A DNA stretch of 64,000 bases, taken from the NCBI RefSeq assembly GCF_003248505.1, contig NZ_QFOA01000005.1, positions 62,001 through 126,000 on the forward strand, given 5' to 3'. The notes below the pieces were generated by a model, which was given only the letters and a program-made list of their open reading frames with translations, was not told the DNA's origin and searched no databases. Position numbers and translations under genes: made by a program. Every line of letters starts with the position of its first letter. The first letter of the stretch is position 1. Origin of the DNA: Sphingobium sp. Lineage in GTDB: Bacteria > Pseudomonadota > Alphaproteobacteria > Sphingomonadales > Sphingomonadaceae. Shown here one piece after another: positions 1 to 7,872 of the stretch.

Positions 1-783
1 GAGATTGGGTCGATTGACCCACTGCACCGCCATGCGGAACGGCTTTTCCGCGTCCAGCGACGAAAGCACTTCCACCGTTTCCAGATGTTCGATCAGCGTG
101 GGGCCGCCATACCAGGGCGTCTTGTCGCTCGGCAGCGAGATATTGTCGCCCTTGAACCCTGAAATGGGAATCGCGGTGAAACGCGTGATGCCAAGGTCGC
201 TTGCAAAGGCGCGATAGGTCATGACAATGCGATTGAACACCGCCTGGTCATACTCCACCAGGTCCATCTTGTTCACGGCCAGCACGATGTTGCGGATGCC
301 GAGCAGGTGGCAGAGATAAGTGTGTCGCCGAGTCTGCGTCAGGACGCCCTTGCGAGCATCGATGAGGATCACGGCCAGATCGGCGGTCGATGCGCCCGTC
401 ACCATGTTGCGCGTATATTGTTCGTGACCGGGACAATCGGCGACGATGAACTTGCGCTTTTCGGTGTTGAAAAACCGATAGGCGACATCGATCGTGATGC
501 CCTGCTCGCGTTCGGCGGCGAGCCCGTCGACCAGCAGCGCGAAATCGATTTCCTGCCCTTGCGTGCCGACTTTCTTCGAATCGTTTTCCAGCGCGGCCAG
601 CTGGTCTTCGAAGATCATCTTGCTGTCGTAGAGCAGCCGTCCGATCAGCGTCGACTTGCCGTCATCCACGCTGCCGCAGGTGATGAAGCGCAGCATCGTC
701 TTGTGCTGATGCGTGTCGAGATAGGCGTCGATGTCCTGCGCGATGAGCGCGTCGGTCCTGTAGATGGCATCACCGTCCGACAT
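1..783 (-). CDS. cysN: Sulfate adenylyltransferase subunit 1 (GTPase), partial
   Basis: N-terminal 261 residues of the GTP-binding subunit of ATP sulfurylase, which works with CysD to make adenosine 5'-phosphosulfate from sulfate and ATP in the cytoplasm. The P-loop GSVDDGKST lies at residues 37-45, as in EF-Tu-like GTPases. The last residues before the edge read VQWVNRPN, a stretch typical of CysN. The start ATG overlaps the cysD stop by one base (TGATG), so the two are translationally coupled. The gene runs off the left edge, so I cannot tell whether it is a plain CysN or a CysNC fusion with an APS kinase domain, which is common in this group. Confidence 0.93.
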   Translation of the reverse strand, partial: MSDGDAIYRTDALIAQDIDAYLDTHQHKTMLRFITCGSVDDGKSTLIGRLLYDSKMIFEDQLAALENDSKKVGTQGQEIDFALLVDGLAAEREQGITIDVAYRFFNTEKRKFIVADCPGHEQYTRNMVTGASTADLAVILIDARKGVLTQTRRHTYLCHLLGIRNIVLAVNKMDLVEYDQAVFNRIVMTYRAFASDLGITRFTAIPISGFKGDNISLPSDKTPWYGGPTLIEHLETVEVLSSLDAEKPFRMAVQWVNRPNL

Positions 784-1700
784 CAGAAATACCCCTCCTG
801 TTTTTTCTTCTCCATGCCCGCGCCGCCCGCATCCTTGTCGATGACGCGCCCCTGCCTTTCGCTGGTGGTCGTGAGCAGCGTCTCCTGGATCACCTCGGGC
901 AGAGTGCTGGCCCGGCTTTCGACAGCTCCGGTGAGCGGGAAACAGCCCAGCGTGCGGAAACGGATGGAGCGGTTTACGATGTCGGGCCTGCGGCCCAGCA
1001 CCTTTTCCAGGCGGTCGATGTCGTCGGCCATGAACAGCTGGCCTTCCCATTGGTAAGTCGGTCGTTCTGCCGCGAAATAGAGCGGCACGATGGGCACGGC
1101 ATTCAGGTGGATATATTGCCAGATGTCGAGTTCGGTCCAGTTGCTGATCGGAAAGACCCGGATGCTCTCGCCCTTGTTCTTGCGGGCGTTATAGAGGTTC
1201 CACAATTCCGGCCGCTGGTTCTTGGGGTCCCACCCGTGGCTCGCCGTACGGAAGGAGAAGATACGCTCCTTGGCCCGGCTTTTTTCCTCGTCGCGCCGCG
1301 CGCCGCCAAACGCCGCGTCGAAGCCATAGAGATCGAGCGCCTGTTTCAACCCTTCGGTTTTCCACATGTCGGTGTGCAATGGGCCATGATCGAACGGATT
1401 GATCCCGCGCTCCTGCGCATCGGGATTCTGGTAGACGAGCAATTCCATTCCGCTTTCGCGCGCCATGGTGTCGCGCAGTTCGTACATCGCCTTGAATTTC
1501 CAGGTCGTGTCGACATGCAGCAGCGGAAAGGGCGGGGGCGAGGGATAGAAGGCCTTGCGCGCCAGATGCAGCATCACAGCGGAGTCCTTGCCGACCGAAT
1601 ACAGCATTACGGGCTTGTCCGCGTCGGCCACGACCTCGCGCATGATATGAATCGCCTCGGCCTCCAGCCGCTGCAAATGCGTAAGCCTGTCATCGTCCAT
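783..1700 (-). CDS. cysD: Sulfate adenylyltransferase subunit 2
   Basis: A 305-residue protein, full length for CysD, the catalytic subunit of ATP sulfurylase. The N-terminus reads DRLTHLQRLEAEAIHIMREV, followed by the PP-loop variant SVGKDSAVM (about residues 35-43) that binds ATP in the PAPS-reductase/ATP-sulfurylase fold. The C-terminus has the family features GCFPLTGAVES and the terminal GYF. First gene of a cysDN unit on the minus strand. No strong Shine-Dalgarno was seen before the chosen ATG, and a nearby in-frame start is possible. The about 360 bp upstream carries a terminator for the preceding genes, so cysD should have its own promoter. Confidence 0.95.
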   Translation of the reverse strand: MDDDRLTHLQRLEAEAIHIMREVVADADKPVMLYSVGKDSAVMLHLARKAFYPSPPPFPLLHVDTTWKFKAMYELRDTMARESGMELLVYQNPDAQERGINPFDHGPLHTDMWKTEGLKQALDLYGFDAAFGGARRDEEKSRAKERIFSFRTASHGWDPKNQRPELWNLYNARKNKGESIRVFPISNWTELDIWQYIHLNAVPIVPLYFAAERPTYQWEGQLFMADDIDRLEKVLGRRPDIVNRSIRFRTLGCFPLTGAVESRASTLPEVIQETLLTTTSERQGRVIDKDAGGAGMEKKKQEGYF

Positions 1701-1858
1701 GGATGTGGCATGCCTCTCGTATCATGGGGTTGCGCGTTGAGCCGCTGGCCCGTTTCTCTCTACGGGCTGCCCGTAAAGCCCGATGGGAGGAAACCAGTTT
1801 TCTTTTACCCTCGTCAACCGCATCTTTCCAACATGGTACAGGCGTGCCGCTCACATGC

Positions 1859-1890
1859 AAAAAAGAACGGCGCGGATATCCGCGCCGTTC
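1859..1890 (-). terminator. Intrinsic terminator, perfect 26-bp palindrome plus T-run
   Basis: Positions 1865-1890 are a perfect palindrome (arms GAACGGCGCGG, centre ATAT). On the minus strand it is followed directly by six T residues (plus strand A run 1859-1864). This is a textbook rho-independent terminator for minus-strand transcripts coming from the csbD-type genes to the right, and it separates them from cysD. Confidence 0.8.
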
Positions 1891-2060
1891 CTCAAGATAC
1901 TCACCGAAAGTCCCTACTTCGCCTTGGTCGCTATGTTGGATGCCGCAGCGCCCGCCGACCGCAATTATTGCCTGCGCCATCGACCGGGTTGCAACCGGCA
2001 AGGGCACGGAGGGTAAAGGCGATGGTCTTCATGCCTGTCTTTTTCCCCCCTGCCGCGTCC
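1891..2060 (-). other. Gene-poor stretch with a possible entericidin-like remnant
   Basis: Between the truncated csbD-like gene and the terminator. A 33-codon minus-strand frame (2032 to 1931) begins MKTIAFTLRALAGCNPVDGAG. A short hydrophobic segment, a lipobox-like LAGC and then NPVDGAG resemble entericidin A/B lipoproteins, which usually read ACNTVEGAGKD. The downstream part (NNCGRRALRHPT) does not match the family and the hydrophobic segment is short and contains Arg. It may be a decayed gene or chance. Nothing else was recognised here. Confidence 0.3.
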
Positions 2061-2153
2061 TCAGTCTCGCCGACCGCCGGTCAGCTTGCCAAAGCCTTCC
2101 TCCAGCTTGCCGGTGGCATTCTTGATCGCGCCCGAAATGCGTTCCTCGTTCAT
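2061..2153 (-). pseudogene. CsbD-family stress protein, truncated by frameshift
   Basis: The frame begins MNEERISGAIKNATGKLEEG and continues FGKLTGGRRD before a stop after 30 residues. GAIKNATGKLEEGFGKLTG matches the first half of CsbD-family proteins, which are normally 55-70 residues and continue along the lines of DxxTEAEGxAxxxxGK. Shifting the frame just after GKLTG gives GETEDAAGGKKTG, which restores that pattern, so a one-base change appears to have truncated the gene. A good ribosome binding site (GGAG, six bases before the ATG) is still present. A real short product or a sequencing error cannot be excluded. The intact paralogue lies at 3085-3267. Confidence 0.6.
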
Positions 2154-2184
2154 GTCATTCTCCATCGTTCGATACATAAAGGGG

Positions 2185-3042
2185 TCAGAGGTTGCGGCGG
2201 GTTGCGGCGACGCCCCCCGCAGCGGCCGATGCGGCGCCCAGCAACATCACGAGGAACAGGGCGAAGGCCGTGCCTGCTGCGATGTCGGCACTGGTGCTGC
2301 CGACTTCAGCGGCGGTGGCCAGCGCATCGTCCGTGGCGGCGAGGAAATCCGTGCGCGCCTTGTCTACGCGGATGCGGGCCTCTTCCTGGCTGATACCCTT
2401 CTGAACTGCGACGATGGCAGCTATGCGGTTCTGCGCTTCCTGACCTTCGGCACCGCCGCGTGCCATCGCGGGCAGTTCGCCGGCGATCGCCTTGCGGCTC
2501 TGTTCGGCGGTCATGGCCTTCGGGTCGGACGGCGTATCGTCCAACAGCGCGGACAGTTGCGAGTCCACATCCGCCTTGTCGACGCCCGCGGCCTTGGCAA
2601 CGGTAGGAGTTATAACGCTTGCGCTTGTCGCCGCCGCACTGGCGACGTTGCCGACGGTACGGAATGCGCCGCCCACCAGTCCGCCGATCGCGGACGTCAG
2701 CAGATAGAAGGTCACCAGCAAGGTCAGCGCCCAGATGGCCAGGCCGTGCATCGCGCCGTCGATCTTGCGACGGCTGTTGGCGACCATCGCTGCGCCATAG
2801 GCGCCCGCGCCCAGCGCGACAACGGTGCTCACCGTCCACCAGAGAAGAGCGCCGATGCCAAGTCCTCCGGCACTCGCTCCGTCGCCTTGGGGATTGATCG
2901 CCGAAAAGCCGATGCCTGCGCCCAACAGGCCGAGCATCAATTCGACGGCGAGCGCGATGACGGTGCCGACCAGCAGGGCGGACCAGCTCATCCGCGGTGT
3001 GACGCGAACGTCGAAATGGGGGTCGTTCATGGTCGTGGCCAT
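2185..3042 (-). CDS. Multi-pass membrane protein of unknown function
   Basis: A 285-residue integral membrane protein. After a short polar start (VRVTPRMSWSALLVGTVIA) there are hydrophobic segments at roughly residues 20-45, 65-90 and 100-130, a polar middle region rich in Ala/Lys/Asp with an EQSRKAIAGELPAMARGG stretch, and a last hydrophobic segment near the C-terminus (AAGTAFALFLVMLLGAASAA). Similar proteins are common next to CsbD genes in sphingomonads, and I do not know a defined function. The Shine-Dalgarno AAGGAAAA before the ATG supports the start. It sits between two CsbD-type genes on the same strand, so a role in envelope stress is plausible but only inferred. Confidence 0.75.
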   Translation of the reverse strand: MATTMNDPHFDVRVTPRMSWSALLVGTVIALAVELMLGLLGAGIGFSAINPQGDGASAGGLGIGALLWWTVSTVVALGAGAYGAAMVANSRRKIDGAMHGLAIWALTLLVTFYLLTSAIGGLVGGAFRTVGNVASAAATSASVITPTVAKAAGVDKADVDSQLSALLDDTPSDPKAMTAEQSRKAIAGELPAMARGGAEGQEAQNRIAAIVAVQKGISQEEARIRVDKARTDFLAATDDALATAAEVGSTSADIAAGTAFALFLVMLLGAASAAAGGVAATRRNL

Positions 3043-3084
3043 GTTGTTTTCCTTGTTTCTGTTATGATGGAAATGAAGCGCTGC

Positions 3085-3267
3085 TTATTTCTTCAGCGCG
3101 CTTTCGATGGCTTCGCCGGCCTTTGCGGCGTTGGCCTGCACCTTGCCCGCCATTTTTTCTGCAGCGCCTTCGGCCTGCGTCTTGCGATCGCCGGTGATCT
3201 TCCCGATCGCTTCTCTGATCGATCCCTTGATCTGGCGCAGTTCGCCTTCGATGCGATGTCCGTTCAT
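3085..3267 (-). CDS. CsbD family stress-response protein
   Basis: A small charged, Ala/Lys-rich protein of 60 residues beginning MNGHRIEGELRQIKGSIREA, with GKITGDRKTQAEGAAEKMAG in the middle, the classical CsbD signature. CsbD proteins are abundant general-stress proteins of unknown biochemical role. A longer start four codons upstream (METS) is possible, but the GGAG motif lies inside that extension at the right distance from the inner ATG, so I chose position 3267. An inverted repeat about 85-105 bp upstream (3352-3372) may control it. Confidence 0.88.
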   Translation of the reverse strand: MNGHRIEGELRQIKGSIREAIGKITGDRKTQAEGAAEKMAGKVQANAAKAGEAIESALKK

Positions 3268-3351
3268 CGATGTCTCCATGGCAAAGCGACGCGTTCGACA
3301 GCGTCGATGATGGAGAAATAGGATCGGAGGCGGCGCGTCGGCAGAGACGAT

Positions 3352-3372
3352 ACTACTAAATCATATAGTAGT
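3352..3372. promoter_or_regulatory. Inverted repeat, possible operator upstream of csbD
   Basis: ACTACTA and TAGTAGT, exact 7-bp inverted arms with a 7-bp AT-rich spacer. It lies in the only gap between the PAS-LuxR regulator gene and the csbD-type genes. The position suggests an activator site for the stress module. The binding protein is unknown; the adjacent LuxR-type regulator is the first candidate. Confidence 0.45.
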
Positions 3373-3385
3373 TACGCACCAAAAA

Positions 3386-4861
3386 TCACCGGATCGGGCG
3401 CTGGAGCGGGTAGCCGCGTTCCCGTGCCCAGAGAATGGCCTGCGCGCGGCGATTGACGCCGATCTTGGCATAGACGCGCGCGACGTGGTTGCGCAGGGTA
3501 TTGCGCGATACGCCCAATTCCTTGGCGATGGCGGCATCGTCCGCGCCCTCGCACATCAGGCTCAGCACCTCCTTCTCGCGCCGGGTCAGTTCGCTCGTCT
3601 CTACCGGGCGCGCGGTGCCATGGGGTGCGCGCAGATTGGCGAGCTTTTCCACCACCGTGCGGCTGAACCAGTTGGTGTCCTTCATCACCGCCTCGATCGC
3701 GCCGATGAGTTCCAGTTCGCTGTGACGCCGATCGTGAATGTCCTGGATCACCCAGAGCGTGCAGGTGTCTTGCCCCAACGGGATCGCCGCCGCCGACACC
3801 AGACAATCGGTGACACCGCCATCCTTGTGCCGGACCCTGGCGTCATGGCCGCGAAAGGCGGTGCGCTGGCCCAGTTCCGCGTCGACATGCCGCAAAAACG
3901 CCCCATCCTCCCACAGCTTGAGGGCGGTCATGCCTTTTCCCATCGCTTCGTCGGGCGACCAGCCCGTCAGCTGATGGAATGCGTCATTGGTATCGCACAG
4001 CGCATGTCCGTCGCGCGTAGTGATCGCCATTGCGACCGGTGCCAGCCGGAAGGTGGTGACGAACCTTTCCTCGCTGTGACGAAGCTCGTTTTCGGCCTGT
4101 CGGCGCGGCTCCAGATCGGCGAAGGAAAACAAGATGCATGGCTCATCCTCCAGTTCGACCGGCTGCCCCGCCACGATCACCAGCTTGCGACCCCCGTCCG
4201 GCAGTTCGAGGTCCGCCTGCATCTGCGGAACGGTGCGCCCTTCGCGCAGCCGCTCCACCGCCATGTCGATATCCGCCGCATCCTTGAGCACGTCGATCTC
4301 GTAGAGCGTCCGGCCCAGCACCTCGTCCCTGGCGTAACCGGTCAGGTCGAGGAAGCCTTGGTTCACCTTGACATAGCGCTGATCGGACAGCCGCATGATG
4401 ACGGCGGGGGCAGGGTTGACGTTGAAGGTCTGCTCAAACCGCTGCTCCGCCTCGAAGCGCAGCGACACATCCTGTATCACCAGCACGAGAAGATCGGGAT
4501 CGCCCGCCTGGTCGGTCAGGATCAGACTGCGGATTTGGTGGATCCAGCGCGATTCCTCCTCGCCCTTCGGTATCACCTCGACGATCACCTCGTCGAAGGC
4601 TTCGCCTGCGATCACTCGGTCGAGCGGATAGTCGCCGCGTTTCAGCCGATGATTGTTGCGATATCGTAACTGAAATAGCTGGCGATAGGCGTCGACCGTT
4701 CCACCCAGCCCTGCGACCTCCTCGACCCCGTGCATCCGCAACGCCGCTTCGTTGGCCCAGAGGATGCGCTGCTGCGCATCGACCAGCAGTACCCCTTCGC
4801 TCAGGCTGCCGATGATGTGGCGAAGACGGTCGAGATCGATGGTGGGATGGGCGTCGGTCAT
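3386..4861 (-). CDS. Triple-PAS sensor regulator with LuxR-type HTH
   Basis: A 491-residue soluble protein. Three PAS-type domains lie at about residues 10-125 (IIGSLSEGVLLVDAQQRILW), 130-255 (RYVKVNQGFLDLTGYARDEV) and 260-390 (DGHALCDTNDAFHQLTGWSP). A C-terminal LuxR/GerE helix-turn-helix follows at about 425-485 (LTRREKEVLSLM, then AAIAKELGVSRNTLRNHVAR). The protein probably binds DNA in response to a small-molecule or redox cue sensed by a PAS domain; I see no obvious haem or flavin (LOV) motif. It lies upstream of, and on the same strand as, the csbD/membrane-protein module and is a likely regulator of it. No partner kinase or receiver domain is present. Confidence 0.85.
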   Translation of the reverse strand: MTDAHPTIDLDRLRHIIGSLSEGVLLVDAQQRILWANEAALRMHGVEEVAGLGGTVDAYRQLFQLRYRNNHRLKRGDYPLDRVIAGEAFDEVIVEVIPKGEEESRWIHQIRSLILTDQAGDPDLLVLVIQDVSLRFEAEQRFEQTFNVNPAPAVIMRLSDQRYVKVNQGFLDLTGYARDEVLGRTLYEIDVLKDAADIDMAVERLREGRTVPQMQADLELPDGGRKLVIVAGQPVELEDEPCILFSFADLEPRRQAENELRHSEERFVTTFRLAPVAMAITTRDGHALCDTNDAFHQLTGWSPDEAMGKGMTALKLWEDGAFLRHVDAELGQRTAFRGHDARVRHKDGGVTDCLVSAAAIPLGQDTCTLWVIQDIHDRRHSELELIGAIEAVMKDTNWFSRTVVEKLANLRAPHGTARPVETSELTRREKEVLSLMCEGADDAAIAKELGVSRNTLRNHVARVYAKIGVNRRAQAILWARERGYPLQRPIR

Positions 4862-4915
4862 CCCGCACAGATAGAACGCTCTTGCGTTCGAGAGAAGACG
4901 GCGCGTCGCCTGTCA

Positions 4916-4978
4916 GGTCCGACGGCGGACCATCGTCCACCTCTGTCCGCCTTGACTGTAACAGGCGTTTGGTATAGA
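4916..4978 (+). promoter_or_regulatory. Possible promoter and inverted repeat before acyl-CoA dehydrogenase
   Basis: A -35-like TTGACT (4952-4957) and a -10-like TATAGA (4973-4978) are separated by 15 bp, slightly short of the optimum. Just upstream is the inverted repeat GGTCCG-acgg-CGGACC (4916-4931). A ribosome binding site (AAGGAG) follows before the ATG at 5001. The repeat could be the operator for the TetR regulator encoded at the end of the operon. Confidence 0.35.
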
Positions 4979-5000
4979 AGTCGCGGCATAAGGAGAGACC

Positions 5001-6737
5001 ATGTTCGCCTACACCCCGCCCATCGACGATTATCGCTTCCTGCTGACCCGCGTGCTCGGCTTCGACGATGCGATGCGCGACATCGGGAAAGAGGTGGATA
5101 CAGACCTGGCCGTCGCCGTACTCGACGAAGCCGGGCGCATGTGCGCCGAGCGGCTTTTGCCGATCAACCGGGAGGGTGACGAACATGGCAGCCGCCTGAC
5201 CGCCGAAGGCGTGGTGACGCCCCCCGGCTTTGCCGACGCCTGGCGCGATTTCGCGGCGGCTGGCTGGGCCTCGCTTTCGGGTGAGGAAGAACATGGGGGG
5301 CAGGGGCTGCCCTTCGTCCTCCAGCTCTGGCTCGACGAGATGATGTCGGCGACGAACCTGTCGTTCGGCCTGTTCCCCGGCCTCACGCGTGGCGCGTGCG
5401 AGGCGATTGCCGCCCATGCGAGCGACGCGCTCAAGCAAACCTATCTTCGCCCGCTGGTGACCGGCGAGTGGACTGGCGCCATGGCACTGACCGAAAGCGG
5501 GGCGGGCACCGACCTTGCGCTGCTCAAGACGAAGGCGGCCCCGCTCGCAGACGGCAGCCATGCCGTGACCGGGACGAAGATTTTCATTTCGTCGGGCGAC
5601 CATGATTTCGGTGGCAACATCGTGCATCTGGTGCTTGCCCGCTTGCCCGATGCGCCTCCGGGGGTGAAAGGGATCAGCCTTTTCCTCGTCCCCAAATTTC
5701 TGCCGGACGGGGAAGGGGGCTTTACCCGCCGCAACTCGATGTCGGTGGGTGCGCTCGAAAAGAAGATGGGCATTCATGCCCAGCCGACCTGCGTCATGAA
5801 TTATGATGAGGCTGTCGGCTGGCTGGTGGGCGAACCGCATCGCGGCCTCGCTGCCATGTTCACGATGATGAACGCGGAACGGCTGATGGTCGGAATTCAG
5901 GGCCTGGGCATCGCGGGCGGCGCGTATCAACAGGCTGCGGCCTATGCCAGGGATCGGTTGCAGGGCCGCAGCGGCGATGGATCGCGCGGCCCGGTGCCGA
6001 TCATCGACCATGCCGACGTGCGGCGGATGCTGCTGTCGGTGCGCGCCTTTGTCGAGGGCGGACGCGCGCTTGCGGGCTGGGTCGCGCTTCAGCTCGATCG
6101 CTCGCGCCACCATCCCGATGCTGCGGAGCGGGCGACGGCGGACGCACTTGTCGCGCTCCTGACCCCGGTCGTGAAAGCCGCCTTTACCGATATGGGTTTC
6201 GAAGGCGCGGTGCAGGCGCAGCAGGTGTTCGGCGGCCATGGCTACATTCGCGAATGGGGCATGGAGCAATATGTCCGCGACGCGCGTATCGCCCAGATTT
6301 ACGAAGGCACCAATGGGGTGCAGGCGATGGATCTGGTCGGTCGCAAGCTCGGCCTTGGCGGCGGAGCGGTCATCGATGGCTTTTTCGCCATGATGGCGAC
6401 CGATCTGGACGGGGCGGGGGATCGCCCGATCGCCGAACGGACCCGCGCCGCGCTCGCTTTGCTGCGTACGGCGACCGGGGGACTGCGCGGTGCCGATGTC
6501 AATCGCGCCGGTGCGGCGGCGGTCGATTATCTCCGCCTGTTCGCGCTGGTATCGCTCGGCTGGATGTGGACGCGCATGGCCGTGGCTGCGGAGCAAGGCG
6601 ACAGTCCGCTCGACGAGGCCAAGCGCTACGTTGCGGACTTCTATGCGCAGCGCCTCCTTCCCCAGGCGCAGGGTCTTGCCGAGGCAATCGCGGCGGGTGA
6701 GGCATCGGTCATGGCGCTTTCCGCCGACGCTTTCTGA
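5001..6737 (+). CDS. Acyl-CoA dehydrogenase, large (DmdC-like) type
   Basis: A 578-residue FAD enzyme of the acyl-CoA dehydrogenase superfamily that introduces an alpha,beta double bond into an acyl-CoA. It is longer than the usual 380 residues and has the N-terminal and C-terminal extensions of the subgroup containing 3-methylmercaptopropionyl-CoA dehydrogenase DmdC. Seen motifs: MALTESGAGTDLALLKTKA (FAD/substrate binding), GTKIFISSGDHD, and IYEGTNGVQAMDLVGRKL with the likely catalytic base Glu435. The gene is followed with a TGATG overlap by a TetR regulator, probably its own repressor. The substrate cannot be read from sequence; beta-oxidation of a medium or long acyl-CoA is as likely as a sulfur substrate. 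Confidence 0.9.
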   Translation: MFAYTPPIDDYRFLLTRVLGFDDAMRDIGKEVDTDLAVAVLDEAGRMCAERLLPINREGDEHGSRLTAEGVVTPPGFADAWRDFAAAGWASLSGEEEHGGQGLPFVLQLWLDEMMSATNLSFGLFPGLTRGACEAIAAHASDALKQTYLRPLVTGEWTGAMALTESGAGTDLALLKTKAAPLADGSHAVTGTKIFISSGDHDFGGNIVHLVLARLPDAPPGVKGISLFLVPKFLPDGEGGFTRRNSMSVGALEKKMGIHAQPTCVMNYDEAVGWLVGEPHRGLAAMFTMMNAERLMVGIQGLGIAGGAYQQAAAYARDRLQGRSGDGSRGPVPIIDHADVRRMLLSVRAFVEGGRALAGWVALQLDRSRHHPDAAERATADALVALLTPVVKAAFTDMGFEGAVQAQQVFGGHGYIREWGMEQYVRDARIAQIYEGTNGVQAMDLVGRKLGLGGGAVIDGFFAMMATDLDGAGDRPIAERTRAALALLRTATGGLRGADVNRAGAAAVDYLRLFALVSLGWMWTRMAVAAEQGDSPLDEAKRYVADFYAQRLLPQAQGLAEAIAAGEASVMALSADAF

Positions 6738-7297
6738 TGGCCGATGCCGACCGCCCGAGCCGCCGCCGCGAGATATTGGAGATCGCGGCGCGCCTCTTCG
6801 CGCGCAAGGGTTATCGCGGCACGTCGATGCGCGACATCGGCGAACAGGCAGGTGTGCTCGGCGGGTCGCTCTATCACCATATCAAGTCCAAGGACGCGCT
6901 TTTCGTCGAACTGCACGATGCGGCGCTGGATGCGGCGGAAGATCGCATCGCCCGCGCCGTCGCGGATGAAAGCGACCCCTGGGACAAGCTTTGCGCTGCC
7001 TGCACCTGTCTGCTCGAAATCCAGCTTGCGCCCGATTCCCTGACGACCCCGATGATGAACGACTTCCGCGAAGTCCCGCCTGCCGTGCGTGCGCAACTGG
7101 TCGCACGGCGCGATCGGTTCGAAAACCTGTTCCGCGCGCTCGTCGACCGGCTCCCGCTCCCGCCGCAGTTCGACCGCTCCATCTACCGCAACCTGCTGCT
7201 CGCACAGCTCAATAGCGCCGCCGACTGGTATCGTCCCGGTCGGCTGAAGCCCGCTGAGATCGCGGCGCAGGTCGCCGCACTTTTCCGCCACGACTGA
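6737..7297 (+). CDS. TetR family transcriptional regulator
   Basis: A 186-residue repressor-type protein. The N-terminal TetR HTH spans about residues 10-58 (REILEIAARLFARKGYRGTS, then GGSLYHHIKSKDALF). The C-terminal ligand domain resembles regulators of fatty-acid and acyl-CoA metabolism of the FadR/PaaR kind, with DSLTTPMMNDFREVP. Its start overlaps the stop of the acyl-CoA dehydrogenase by one base, so the two are cotranscribed. An acyl-CoA ligand is inferred from this neighbour only. It converges with the Lrp-type gene 10 bp downstream. Confidence 0.9.
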   Translation: MADADRPSRRREILEIAARLFARKGYRGTSMRDIGEQAGVLGGSLYHHIKSKDALFVELHDAALDAAEDRIARAVADESDPWDKLCAACTCLLEIQLAPDSLTTPMMNDFREVPPAVRAQLVARRDRFENLFRALVDRLPLPPQFDRSIYRNLLLAQLNSAADWYRPGRLKPAEIAAQVAALFRHD

Positions 7298-7307
7298 CGC
7301 GCGCTTC

Positions 7308-7778
7308 TTACAAAGGCAGGGCGGTCGTATATTTCGTCATCGACAGCGCGAAATGCGAAGCCGCGCCTGCGACCGACGGATGACCGAGCAGGATTTGCAT
7401 CAGGAAGCGATTATAATCCTCTACGTCCGCCACCACGACGCGGATCAGATAGTCCCACTCCCCCGACATGGAAAAACATTCCACGATTTCGGGCCGTCCG
7501 TCCACGAACTGCTCGAACGCGCTACGCGCCTCGCGGGCGTGGCTGCGCATGCGGACGTTGCAGAGCACGTTGACGCCGCGCCCTACTTTACCGGCATCGA
7601 CCAGCCGCACCGTGCGCGTCAGCACCCCCATCTGCTCCAGCGCCTTGATCCGCCGCCAGCATGAAGCACTCGATGCGCCTACGCGCTCGGCCAGGTCCTG
7701 ATGGCTGATCGCCGCGTCCAGCTGCAAGGCGGCAAGGATACGGCGGTCGACCGCATCGATCTGTCTGTCCTGTTTCAC
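7308..7778 (-). CDS. Lrp/AsnC family transcriptional regulator
   Basis: A 156-residue regulator of usual family length. An N-terminal HTH (DAVDRRILAALQLDAAISHQ and SASCWRRIKALEQMGVL) is followed by the RAM effector-binding domain (ECFSMSGEWDYLIRVVVADV). It is transcribed divergently from phhA-hppD with about 95 bp between the starts. Lrp-type regulators commonly respond to amino acids, so control of phenylalanine/tyrosine breakdown is likely. An inverted repeat in the shared promoter region supports this. Confidence 0.9.
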   Translation of the reverse strand: MKQDRQIDAVDRRILAALQLDAAISHQDLAERVGASSASCWRRIKALEQMGVLTRTVRLVDAGKVGRGVNVLCNVRMRSHAREARSAFEQFVDGRPEIVECFSMSGEWDYLIRVVVADVEDYNRFLMQILLGHPSVAGAASHFALSMTKYTTALPL

Positions 7779-7802
7779 GAATTTGCCCGATATGAAGACT
7801 GT

Positions 7803-7839
7803 GTTTCATTTTCTACGGCATGGCTGCCCATTATGAAAC
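7803..7839. promoter_or_regulatory. Inverted repeat in Lrp/phhA divergent promoter
   Basis: GTTTCAT (7803-7809) and ATGAAAC (7833-7839), exact inverted 7-mers with a 23-bp spacer, in the short gap between the Lrp-type gene and phhA. The roughly three-helical-turn spacing fits binding by an Lrp multimer. This is a candidate operator only. Confidence 0.4.
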
Positions 7840-7872
7840 GATTTTCCTCATCGTTCATGGCATGATCGATAC

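Noticed and set aside
2086..3321. Long plus-strand open frame over the membrane-protein and CsbD genes
   Set aside because: No family signal, no ribosome binding site, and it is antisense to clearly recognisable genes. High GC makes long antisense frames common.
4434..6596. 720-codon minus-strand frame across the acyl-CoA dehydrogenase
   Set aside because: Its composition is Arg/His/Gly-rich low-quality translation and it runs antisense to an enzyme with clear motifs.
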